Assembly (NCBI GenBank): GCA_946548085.1
Contig: CAMNPN010000123.1
Location: 1-41,505 of the forward strand
Reading direction: 5' to 3'
Source of the DNA: an uncultured Prevotella sp.
GTDB lineage: Bacteria; Bacteroidota; Bacteroidia; Bacteroidales; Bacteroidaceae
Length of the DNA stretch: 41,505 bases
The notes below the pieces were generated by a model. That model had not been told where the DNA came from and searched no databases. It saw only the letters and a list, made by a program, of their open reading frames with translations. A program made the translations under genes and the position numbers. Positions 1-7,634 of this stretch are shown here, one piece after another (position 1 is the stretch's first letter; every line of letters begins with the position of its first letter).

Positions 1-87
1 GAAGGTTGGCAGAGTGATCGATCGCGCTGGACTCGAAATCCGGTATACCCCTTTCGGGTATCGGGGGTTTGAATCCCTCACCTTCCG
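1..87 (+). tRNA. tRNA-Ser (anticodon CGA), first base outside the window
   Basis: The sequence folds as a class II tRNA. The 3' acceptor strand (80-86) pairs with the bases at 1-6 plus one G that must precede the window. The anticodon loop at 32-38 reads CTCGAAA, giving anticodon CGA at 34-36, which decodes UCG serine codons. A long variable arm with a stem follows, as expected for serine tRNA. The T arm lies at about 64-80 and the discriminator base G is at 87. A terminator follows directly. Confidence 0.93.
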
Positions 88-99
88 CAAGATGAACAT

Positions 100-130
100 G
101 GAGAGTGCTTCTTTGAGGCGCTCTCCTTTT
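100..130 (+). terminator. Rho-independent terminator of tRNA-Ser
   Basis: A 9-bp stem (100-108 with 118-126, one G-T pair) encloses a 9-base loop and is followed by four T and then a further T-rich stretch. It ends tRNA-Ser transcription just before the convergent ligase gene, which stops at 145. On the minus strand there is no U-run, so it is not an obvious terminator for the large operon. Confidence 0.8.
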
Positions 131-144
131 CCTTTATCAGAATA

Positions 145-1500
145 TCAGAGATAATGCTTGCGGTCGAGCTTGCCGTTGTAAGTGCGGGCGATGGTGTCAA
201 CCTGCTCGTAAAGCATGGGCACCTTATACGGCTCCAGGCGCCCAGCGAGGTATCTGGCCAGCCCGCGCTTGTCGAGAGGCCGTCCGTCCGGAGTGACAAC
301 CAGCAGTTTCAGAGCCCGCCCCGTAACAGGATGCTCGGCAGATATACAGATGCAATCGCTCACCATGGGGCTCGACATCGCAGCCGACTCCACCTCGATG
401 GGTGAAACCTTGAAACCACCCACGTTGATGACATCAGACACACGGCCAGTGATGTGAAGCATGCCCTCCTCATCGATGGTACCCACATCCGAGGTGAAGA
501 CGGTGTTGTCGCGAAGCACGGTGGCAGTCAGTTCCGGATCGCCTACATAGCCACTCATCAGCGTATCGCCCTGGCAGGATATGAGCCCCTCGGCAGTGAT
601 GAGTACCCGCGAGTGAGGCATCGGACGACCCAAACAGTTTGCCACCGGGCAGCTCTTCCCGTCTGGCTTGCCGTCATGCGACGTTCCCTTGCCTGCCCTC
701 TGCCGATCATTATAGTTATAGGTGGCAATGATACCCGTCTCAGTAGAAGCATAAGTGTTATAAAGGCGGGTATTCGGCAGAAGCTCACAGAGCCGGAGCA
801 TATCAGCCTCTGGCAGAGGAGCAGCACCACTCTCGATGAAGTCCAGCTTATGACCGTAAGCAGCCAGTCTGTCGGGCGCCAGCTGCAGGAGCATACGGAT
901 GGTGGCAGGCACGAAGAAGGTAGCCATCTTCTGTGCTGGATAATCGAGGGCACGGAAGAAGGCATTGACATCCTTCATGCCCTCAAGGATAAGGATGGTG
1001 GCGCCTAAGATAATGCAAGGCCATATCTTAGAGAGGCTGCCGATATGGTTGAGAGGGCCGTTAATGACAAAAACCAGATCGTGGGAGAAGCCTTGACCTG
1101 CAATCAGATTCTCTGCATCGGCAACAAGGGCACGATGGCTGACCATCACCCCCTTCGACTGCCCAGTAGTGCCAGTGGTGTAGAGGATGTCGGCAATGCC
1201 ATCCGCGACGGCAGAGGCCTGCAGACGGTGCTTTACCTCCTGAAAGAGCGGCTCGGGCATGCCCTGCTCTAAAGGGGTGGCAACACGGCCGGCAAGATGG
1301 GCTGAGAGGTAGGTGATGACGAAGGCAATATCCTGTGACGAGCGGAAGCAGCAGACACGGTCATCACCATCCCACGAACCACTCGCACTGCTCACCTCGT
1401 GCCAAAGCTGCGCATAGGTCAGAGAGGCATCACCACAGACAATCGCTGTCTTTGAAGGATAACGCTGGGCATTCAGGCGAAGATAGTCGACGAGAATCAT
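145..1500 (-). CDS. AMP-dependent acyl/aryl-CoA (or acyl-ACP) ligase
   Basis: This 451-residue adenylate-forming enzyme probably activates the carboxylic acid starter (aryl or fatty acid) and loads it on CoA or an ACP. The phosphate-binding loop YTTGTTGQSKG is at 107-117, the YASTE motif is near 256-260, a TSD plus GRxxD hinge region precedes the C-terminal domain, and the C-terminal catalytic lysine is in NGKLDR (Lys444). It is somewhat shorter than the usual 500 or more residues, but all core motifs are present. It is the last gene of the operon, 20 bases after the small ACP gene, which makes that ACP a likely acceptor. It resembles the ApeH-type ligase of aryl polyene clusters. The substrate is not deducible from sequence alone. 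Confidence 0.85.
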   Translation of the reverse strand: MILVDYLRLNAQRYPSKTAIVCGDASLTYAQLWHEVSSASGSWDGDDRVCCFRSSQDIAFVITYLSAHLAGRVATPLEQGMPEPLFQEVKHRLQASAVADGIADILYTTGTTGQSKGVMVSHRALVADAENLIAGQGFSHDLVFVINGPLNHIGSLSKIWPCIILGATILILEGMKDVNAFFRALDYPAQKMATFFVPATIRMLLQLAPDRLAAYGHKLDFIESGAAPLPEADMLRLCELLPNTRLYNTYASTETGIIATYNYNDRQRAGKGTSHDGKPDGKSCPVANCLGRPMPHSRVLITAEGLISCQGDTLMSGYVGDPELTATVLRDNTVFTSDVGTIDEEGMLHITGRVSDVINVGGFKVSPIEVESAAMSSPMVSDCICISAEHPVTGRALKLLVVTPDGRPLDKRGLARYLAGRLEPYKVPMLYEQVDTIARTYNGKLDRKHYL

Positions 1501-1520
1501 TGATAGGCGCTATTGAGTGG

Positions 1521-1742
1521 TTAATGGTTCAGTTTTGACTCAACGAGGCGGGCAAGACTATCGAGCGATCGGAGGTTGCGAGGGGTGGCATCGGTCGCAT
1601 CGAGTGTAATGCCATAAGCGTCTGAGAGAAGCATGAGGATGGTCGTCACACCTAAAGAGTCAAGCTCACTGAACAGGAAGTCGCTGTCAAAGTCTACCAA
1701 CGGCAGAGCTTCTTCCAACATCTGACGGATCTTTTCTTTCAT
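1521..1742 (-). CDS. Acyl carrier protein (short, 73 aa)
   Basis: Small acidic helical protein with the phosphopantetheine attachment motif LDSLG, Ser29 being the predicted attachment site. It lies between the MMPL exporter and the ligase. Adjacency to the ligase suggests that it carries the activated starter unit, which is inference. The gap to the exporter gene (1743-1778) is mostly a heptamer tandem repeat. It is one of three ACPs in the cluster, and the most divergent. Confidence 0.85.
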   Translation of the reverse strand: MKEKIRQMLEEALPLVDFDSDFLFSELDSLGVTTILMLLSDAYGITLDATDATPRNLRSLDSLARLVESKLNH

Positions 1743-1750
1743 ACCTTAAA

Positions 1751-1781
1751 CTATAAACTATAAACTATAAACTATAAACTA
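1751..1781 (-). repeat. Heptamer tract, sense (TAGTTTA)n, in the exporter-ACP gap
   Basis: Four perfect CTATAAA units on the plus strand (1751-1778) are followed by CTA at 1779-1781, which is the TAG stop codon of the MMPL gene. On the sense strand the stop codon is thus the first three bases of the repeat. The tract occupies nearly all of the gap before the next start codon at 1742. Confidence 0.9.
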
Positions 1782-4019
1782 TTTACAAACAAGCAGATGA
1801 CGGTAACGCACGAACCAACGGAACACCATCGGAGGAATGACAAACGCCATGAGCACCACCGAGAACATGCCCACAATAGTGACCTCGGCAAGAGAGTGAA
1901 GGGCTGGATGACGGGCCGTGATAAGGGAGCCGATACCAATAAACATAATCAATGCCGACATAAGTATGGCACGGCGATAAGAAGCCAACATTGGCCTTCG
2001 ATGCGTGTACTCATAGACGGTGCCCTCGGTCATGAAGATGGTATAATCATCGCCCTGACCGAAGATAAACGTGCTCAGAATGATATTGATGATATTGAAC
2101 TGAATGCCCAGGAGTGACATGATACCCAGGATCCACAGCCAGCTGACCGCCATGGGAAGGAACGATAACAATGCCAATGGCAGGCTGCGGAAGGAGGCCC
2201 ACAGGAAGAAGAACACGATGCAGGCACAGGCCCAGCCGATATAGTTGAAGTCAGCAGAGAGATGGGTAGCAACGGCCGAGAAAAGTGAGCTTGTGGGGGT
2301 CGGGGCACTCTGCTCCGGAGTGGGAGTATACGCCAAGATAGACTCAAAGGGATTAAACGAGTCGGGAGCAAACCCCACGTTGGCCGCCTGCTGACGGAGC
2401 GTGTCCATGAGCTGATCACGATGGGAGGCGGTCCATGACTGCCACAGGCTCAAGCGCTGCTGCTGAATCTCAGGTGTAGCCGGCAAGCGCTGACTAAGTG
2501 CCTGTTGGTGCTGGCTGTCTGAGGGCATCAGCTGCTGAAGAAGGGCCATGTCTGAGCGTTGCTCTGGTGTCATATAGTTGATATGCGTCAGATCGGCATC
2601 GAAGACGGTGTTGAAACTGTGATAGCCAAAGAAGGCTGTGAGCAGAAGAAGGGCAACAAGTTCGTGGAGGGAGGAGTGTGGAGGGTGGAGGGAGATTTGT
2701 CCAGAGGCTGATCCTGCGGCAGGAGTATTCTCACTCCACACTCCACACTCCTCCCTCCTCGAAACACACTCCACACTCCTCACTCCACACCTCAACATTT
2801 GCGGGAGCCAGACAAGTGTGAAGAGGATCGTGCCGATGAGAAGGAAAGAGCTGAAGAGCCCTAAATCCCTGAGAGCCGTAGCACGCAGTGGCACAAGCGT
2901 AAAAAAGGCCCCCACCGTTGTAATATTACCCACAGTGAGCGGCTTGACGATCTCCTTCAACGCCTGGCGCACATCACTCACATGATCCAGATGAGCGATG
3001 AGATGCAAGGGATAGTTGACGGCGATACCCACGATGATCGAGGAGATGCCGATGACAATGACCGACACCTCATGATGCACCCACGACAGGCAAGCAACGG
3101 CAAAAAGCCACCCCCAGCCGATTGTTACTGCTATCAGCAGGATATGTCTCACACTGCGAAGGAAGAACCACAGCAGCAACAGGATGAGCACCACGGCGAT
3201 AGCCATGGAGATCATGGAGTCGGTCTTGATCTGCGAAGCATTGGTAACGGCTATGACTGGTGCTCCACAAAACCTTATCGAGAGCGGTGACTGCGGGATC
3301 TCCGAAAGTGTACTGTCTGCCCTGGCTTGCAACAGCTCAAGCAACTGCTCGTTTAAGGCCGTCTCACTGCCACCGTACGATGACTCCAGCATCACCAGAG
3401 CCCTACGGTGATCGGCTGTGAGCAGACAGCCATTATAAAGGTCAAAACGCGTTAAGAGCGTCGTATCACGGACCAGCGATACTACAGGAGAGAAGAGTCC
3501 TAAGGGGTCGTGGGTGATCTCATCTTCCACCATACTCCCTATAGGGAGCATCAGCCGCTCTTTAGCATCCTGAAGGCGAGAGGCGACAAATGCCGGCTGT
3601 TGCAGAAGACTATCCATGCGCCGATAGTCTGACACGTCGAGCAAGAACGGCAACTGGTGATACGCCTCTTCCTGCCGTTCATCCATCTGCGAGAAATCAG
3701 ACACTACCGTTACGCCATCCACACCATCGATGGCATCGAGAAATGTTTCCACCCCCTCTACGAGCAGGTCTGGATCGTCAGCAGTACTGTCTCGATGCTC
3801 AATGACTGCAACGATGATGCTGGTTTGTGCCTGGCGGTCATAGTTGTCAAGCGCAGCTCGCTGCTCTTCGGTGAGTGGCAGAAAGTCACGGATATCCTCC
3901 TTATACGAGAGTCGGGTTACCGATAGTACCATCAGCAGCGTCACCACCGCCAGCGATGCCATGCACCACCCGCGATGACCGCTCATCCAGTCGTATATCC
4001 TCAACGCCAAGTCTCTCAT
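1779..4019 (-). CDS. MMPL/RND-family exporter with an in-frame palindromic repeat insert
   Basis: A 746-residue inner-membrane RND-type transporter of the MMPL family, with an N-terminal membrane helix (about 17-35), a large periplasmic loop, a helix block, then a second loop and second helix block. In aryl polyene clusters such proteins are thought to move the lipid-linked product across the inner membrane. The start overlaps the stop of the upstream acyltransferase by ATGA (4016-4019). Residues about 405-452, in the cytoplasmic loop between the two halves (after the helix ending near WLPQML), are encoded by a palindromic repeat element. Nearly the same peptide occurs in ketosynthase C. The insert has no stop codon and keeps the frame. 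The TAG stop comes from a heptamer tract. Confidence 0.88.
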   Translation of the reverse strand: MRDLALRIYDWMSGHRGWCMASLAVVTLLMVLSVTRLSYKEDIRDFLPLTEEQRAALDNYDRQAQTSIIVAVIEHRDSTADDPDLLVEGVETFLDAIDGVDGVTVVSDFSQMDERQEEAYHQLPFLLDVSDYRRMDSLLQQPAFVASRLQDAKERLMLPIGSMVEDEITHDPLGLFSPVVSLVRDTTLLTRFDLYNGCLLTADHRRALVMLESSYGGSETALNEQLLELLQARADSTLSEIPQSPLSIRFCGAPVIAVTNASQIKTDSMISMAIAVVLILLLLWFFLRSVRHILLIAVTIGWGWLFAVACLSWVHHEVSVIVIGISSIIVGIAVNYPLHLIAHLDHVSDVRQALKEIVKPLTVGNITTVGAFFTLVPLRATALRDLGLFSSFLLIGTILFTLVWLPQMLRCGVRSVECVSRREECGVWSENTPAAGSASGQISLHPPHSSLHELVALLLLTAFFGYHSFNTVFDADLTHINYMTPEQRSDMALLQQLMPSDSQHQQALSQRLPATPEIQQQRLSLWQSWTASHRDQLMDTLRQQAANVGFAPDSFNPFESILAYTPTPEQSAPTPTSSLFSAVATHLSADFNYIGWACACIVFFFLWASFRSLPLALLSFLPMAVSWLWILGIMSLLGIQFNIINIILSTFIFGQGDDYTIFMTEGTVYEYTHRRPMLASYRRAILMSALIMFIGIGSLITARHPALHSLAEVTIVGMFSVVLMAFVIPPMVFRWFVRYRHLLVCK
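2664..2792 (-). repeat. Palindromic element with CTCCACA heptamer arms, inside the MMPL gene
   Basis: 25-bp inverted arms (2666-2690 and 2734-2758, 24 of 25 matching) surround a 43-base core that includes the small palindrome TCCTGCGGCAGGA. The arms are built of 7-bp units (CTCCACA / TGTGGAG), and further CTCCACA units continue to 2792. Bases 2691-2764 match 12591-12664 in ketosynthase C at 73 of 74 positions, although the genes are unrelated. It encodes a peptide containing EECGVWSENTPAAGSA. Confidence 0.92.
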
Positions 4020-5137
4020 TTTCTCTCCACAGGATTAGAATAGATGCCTAAGAAGATATCCTTCAGCTGGTCTACATCACAGTCATCGTATTTCTCCAGC
4101 TGAGTCACTCTCTTCTCGAAAGCCTCACGCTCTGCCGTCGTATAGAAAGACTTGAAGACCCGGCTGCCATAACGCAGATCGTGGGCGATATAGTTGTTGG
4201 GCCAGAGACGGTAGGCCGCATGGATACGACTGTCGATGAGCTGTGCCACGGCCTTGTGATACTCATTGTTCGTCAGCCCCTCAAACTGCAGCAGCTCGTC
4301 GTCCCTGATGGGTTCGCAGAGTTCAAAGTGTACCCTACCCTTACGCTGCAGCAGTCCGGTAAGGATGCTGTTCAAATCCTCGCCAGGCTTCTTGACATAT
4401 TTGGAGAACTGTGACTGGTAGAGCTCGAGCGCTTTAAGGATGTCACACGACTCCCACTCATAGCTCACGGCCACAGGCACGATACGCAGTTCGCTCAGCG
4501 CCTGTATCTTATCATCATTACGGCTCATGCAGAACATCTTGATGATGCCCTGATCGGTCGTGTCAATACCATCCTTCGTCCGCCCGTTGCGCTGGGCTAT
4601 CCACACGCTCTGATGCTTCTCTCGTATGACGTAGCGGATATACTCCGAGAGATGGAGCGACGAACGATAGAAGTCTTTGATATTGCCGCCAGGGCGCTCC
4701 ACCTTGAACATCTTGTTACACTTGCCGATGTCAATGACCAACTGACTCGACATGAGATTCGCACCAAACGTGATCTCCGTCGTATCGAATCCCTGTGTTA
4801 CAAGGTAATACTGTAGCAAGCTGGAGTCGAGCATGATGTCACGATGGTTGGAAACATAGAGGTATGAGGCATCAGGCGAGAGGCGAGAGATACCGTTGCA
4901 GGTGAATTCACTGATACTGTCCTCTATCACTCGCTCGTTGACGCGAGCCATCGTCTGTGTCTGGAAGTCATGCACATTCGTATAACCAGCAATCCGCTGA
5001 CGCACCACCTCGATGGGTTCTTCTGGATAGACATAGGATGCCAGCAGTGGGAACGAGGTGCTCGCAGCAATACGTTTCATCGCCTCGGAGAACTCCTCAG
5101 CATTATACGGGCGAATATCATCAAACTTGTTTTCCAT
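4016..5137 (-). CDS. Glycerol-phosphate/lysophospholipid-type acyltransferase
   Basis: A 373-residue protein of the PlsB/PlsC acyltransferase superfamily. The acceptor motif NHRDIMLD is at 97-104, and its His and second Asp are five residues apart rather than the usual four, so the catalytic Asp may instead be D100 or the motif may be a family variant. A later segment, RNGRTKDG, fits the second superfamily motif. There is no clear membrane helix. It overlaps the hydrolase upstream (TGATG) and the exporter downstream (ATGA), so translation is probably coupled. It likely transfers an acyl or polyene chain to a lipid acceptor; substrate unknown. Confidence 0.78.
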   Translation of the reverse strand: MENKFDDIRPYNAEEFSEAMKRIAASTSFPLLASYVYPEEPIEVVRQRIAGYTNVHDFQTQTMARVNERVIEDSISEFTCNGISRLSPDASYLYVSNHRDIMLDSSLLQYYLVTQGFDTTEITFGANLMSSQLVIDIGKCNKMFKVERPGGNIKDFYRSSLHLSEYIRYVIREKHQSVWIAQRNGRTKDGIDTTDQGIIKMFCMSRNDDKIQALSELRIVPVAVSYEWESCDILKALELYQSQFSKYVKKPGEDLNSILTGLLQRKGRVHFELCEPIRDDELLQFEGLTNNEYHKAVAQLIDSRIHAAYRLWPNNYIAHDLRYGSRVFKSFYTTAEREAFEKRVTQLEKYDDCDVDQLKDIFLGIYSNPVERK

Positions 5138-5997
5138 CAGATATTTAAATTACGTATCCATTCTAAAAATGCCTGCCGCCACTGACGACATTCAGCAGTA
5201 CCTTTCTTATCGGAAGCCCCGAAGCCATGACCACCCGTCTGGTACTGCAGATAGACATGGGGTACATGGTGAGCCTGTAGGGCTGAGTCGAGAAGCACAG
5301 AGTTGCGATAGTCTACCACAGGATCGTCCTTGCAGTTCACCAAGAACACTGGCGGACAGTCATCGGGCACATGCCGTTCCAACGACAGCCTGTCGCAGAG
5401 CTGTGTGTCACGTACCTTATTCTCACCCAGCAAGGCCCTCCGCGACCGTTTATGTACGCAGTCTCTGGTCATGGTCACCACTGGATAGATCGGTGCTACG
5501 AAGTCGGGCCTCTCATGAGGAGAGAGCAACTCCGCTGCCGACATCACCAGATGTCCGCCTGCAGAGAATCCCATGGCTCCCACCTGCGTGGCATCGATGC
5601 CGTAGACGCTCGAATGCCTTCGCACATAGGCCAAAGCCTGACGAAGATCGTTCTGCGGATCTGGATAGCGGTTACCACGGAACAGCAACCTGAATCGTAT
5701 GAGGAAGGCTGGTGTACGTGCCGTACGATAGCGCAGCACGAAGGCAGAGATACCGTTTTCCTGCAACCACCGCGCCACCTGATGCCCTTCTGCCTCCATG
5801 TCGTGCCAGAAATAACTGCCTCCAGGACATACCACCACGGCCTTGTTGCCTGTGCCCGGTACGAGATAGGGTGTCATCTCCACCTTCATGTCCGTATCCA
5901 TCCCTTCCCATATATTCACCGTCTGCCCTGTCTCAGCCAGACCAAGCTGGTGAGATAACGAAAGGATGAATGCTATCAGTAAAAGTCGCTTTACCAT
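5137..5997 (-). CDS. Secreted alpha/beta hydrolase (esterase-like)
   Basis: A 286-residue alpha/beta hydrolase with an N-terminal signal peptide (about 1-21). The oxyanion region is CPGGSYFWHD (57-66), the nucleophile elbow GFSAGG has Ser145, the likely acid is Asp224 or Asp225 in CKDDP, and His257 lies in GGHGFG. It resembles Bacteroidetes acetyl-esterase / dienelactone-hydrolase-like enzymes often labelled xylan esterases. Its position inside the polyene operon, with an overlap of one base with the acyltransferase gene, suggests that it acts on an ester of the product or of its lipid carrier in the periplasm. That role is inference. A sugar esterase captured by the operon is an alternative. 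Confidence 0.82.
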   Translation of the reverse strand: MVKRLLLIAFILSLSHQLGLAETGQTVNIWEGMDTDMKVEMTPYLVPGTGNKAVVVCPGGSYFWHDMEAEGHQVARWLQENGISAFVLRYRTARTPAFLIRFRLLFRGNRYPDPQNDLRQALAYVRRHSSVYGIDATQVGAMGFSAGGHLVMSAAELLSPHERPDFVAPIYPVVTMTRDCVHKRSRRALLGENKVRDTQLCDRLSLERHVPDDCPPVFLVNCKDDPVVDYRNSVLLDSALQAHHVPHVYLQYQTGGHGFGASDKKGTAECRQWRQAFLEWIRNLNI

Positions 5998-6021
5998 TAT
6001 TATATATATTAATCCAATTAT

Positions 6022-7530
6022 CTATAGCTTACTGAGTACCGCGTTCTGTCCGAGGATCACCTCACAGGTGGTGATGGCCGTCAGGGGAACACCACAGAAG
6101 CCGTGCAGGTTATTGTTTTGCCCTGTAAGCAGCAGGTTGCAGACTTTCGTCACCACAGGCAGTTCCGTGAGGGTCAGGTTGTTGCAGTCTTTGCTGAAAC
6201 CGCAACAGGAGCCTTCCTTCACACCATAGAAGTCGCGGATAGTCAGGGGTGACGAGGCATTTACAGCCTCAATAGCATCGCAGAAACCTGGATGCAACTC
6301 CTCAACCATCGTCAATAGCTCATCGGTGCGTTGCTGCTTCCACTGCTCGTACTCAGGGCCACGCTTTCCTACTGTCGTATTCTCCCATTGTCTCACCATG
6401 TCGAACTGCATGGGTGCAGTCACCAGCACCTTGGTCGACCATGGTCCCTGATTCTCTTCCGGCGGTGTCATCAACAGAAATCCCATCGGCCATGCCGACG
6501 CCTCACGGCAGAAATTCCATATCCCGTCATAGCGCGTCGTATAATACTCCGAATGATTAATATACGGGAACCGCCCGTCTTTCATCTTGATATAGAGCGA
6601 AAAGGCCGAATAGCTGTTGGGAATCTCATTCATGCGGTCTCGGAAGGCCTTGGGGAAAGTATGCTCGTCCATCAGTGTCAGCAACGTGCAGGGATGGATG
6701 TCGGAGATATACCAGTCAGCCTCGTACTGACAGCCGTTGTGCGTCCTCACGTATTTCACTGCTTTCTTTCCCCCTTCTGCATTCCTCATCTCACACTCTA
6801 TCCACTCCACGCCGTCACCGGCAATCACCTCACCGCCATGCTGACGGATTACATTTGCCAGAAGGTTGGCGAAGCGGCTGCTTCCTCCCACAAACCGACT
6901 GGCACCATTGATATAGAGTACACTGATCAGGGCATGGACATAGGCTGGTGTCTGCCCGCCCCGGCCTCCATAGAGGGGGTTCATATACGCCACAACGCTG
7001 CGCAGTTTCCGGTCACCGATATATTTGGCTATAAAGTCATCAGCAGCTATCATGAAGTCGGAAGAATGGGTAATGATGCCTGTCCGTGCCGGACGGAGGT
7101 AGAACAGGTCAAGTTCCTCGGTCAGTGCATAGAGGGCATCAACATAACGAAGCAGGTTCTCACGCTCATGAGGGAAATCTTTAGCCAACGTATCTACAAA
7201 GGAATCTCTCCCCTTAGCGATGGTATAGTATCGATGGTCTTCTGCGAAGTACAGGCTATCGGCACAGTCAGCGTCAACATCTCTCACGCGAATCTTATCC
7301 TCTATGCCCAGGTACCGGCAGATGCGCCAGATATTCCCACCCGGCTGCAATCCTCCCACAACGTGCATGCCGGTATCAAACACCTCGCCGAAACGGGTGA
7401 AGGTCTGTAGTCCGCCTCCGATGGTAGCATTCTTCTCCAAGACTGTCACACGCAGCCCTTCTTTCGCCAGAATGGCCCCGCAGAACAGTCCGCCTAATCC
7501 ACCTCCGATAATCACTACATTATTTTTCAT
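6022..7530 (-). CDS. FAD-dependent oxidoreductase, phytoene desaturase / retinol saturase-like (1)
   Basis: A 502-residue flavoprotein with an N-terminal dinucleotide-binding fold (VIIGGGLGGLFCG, about 6-18, then a Glu in VTVLEKN) and the C-terminal FAD-binding segment LLLTGQNNNLHG typical of CrtI/RetSat-like enzymes. These act on conjugated polyenes, so a redox step on the polyene chain or its precursor is plausible. It is a paralogue of the next gene upstream (7547-9106). No signal peptide. The gap between the two genes consists of a heptamer inverted-repeat arm. The exact reaction is not predictable from sequence. Confidence 0.82.
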   Translation of the reverse strand: MKNNVVIIGGGLGGLFCGAILAKEGLRVTVLEKNATIGGGLQTFTRFGEVFDTGMHVVGGLQPGGNIWRICRYLGIEDKIRVRDVDADCADSLYFAEDHRYYTIAKGRDSFVDTLAKDFPHERENLLRYVDALYALTEELDLFYLRPARTGIITHSSDFMIAADDFIAKYIGDRKLRSVVAYMNPLYGGRGGQTPAYVHALISVLYINGASRFVGGSSRFANLLANVIRQHGGEVIAGDGVEWIECEMRNAEGGKKAVKYVRTHNGCQYEADWYISDIHPCTLLTLMDEHTFPKAFRDRMNEIPNSYSAFSLYIKMKDGRFPYINHSEYYTTRYDGIWNFCREASAWPMGFLLMTPPEENQGPWSTKVLVTAPMQFDMVRQWENTTVGKRGPEYEQWKQQRTDELLTMVEELHPGFCDAIEAVNASSPLTIRDFYGVKEGSCCGFSKDCNNLTLTELPVVTKVCNLLLTGQNNNLHGFCGVPLTAITTCEVILGQNAVLSKL

Positions 7531-7634
7531 GTTTACAGTTTACAGTTTACGGTTTACAGTTGATTACTTCTACAGGTGGAATAGAACGGCTTGCCAGGTT
7601 ATCATCTGTAAACTGTAAACCGTCAACTGTAAAC
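7531..7634 (-). repeat. Palindromic element with TGTAAAC heptamer arms
   Basis: Left arm 7531-7563 (GTTTACA units) and right arm 7607-7634 (TGTAAAC units) are inverted copies separated by a 43-base core. The plan matches the CTCCACA elements (heptamer arms around a core), but the sequence differs. It encodes the C-terminal tail and stop codon of the oxidoreductase at 7547-9106 and fills the gap to the next gene. Confidence 0.85.

Noticed and set aside
1..2000. Genomic island integrated at the tRNA-Ser gene
   Set aside because: The polyene cluster abuts the tRNA, but no integrase, direct repeat of the tRNA 3' end or other mobile gene is visible in the window. The left side of the tRNA is not available.
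2588..2985. Separate small genes inside the palindromic element
   Set aside because: The element is open in several frames on both strands because its arms lack stop codons. Only the frame continuous with the exporter is supported, as the same frame is used in ketosynthases B and C.
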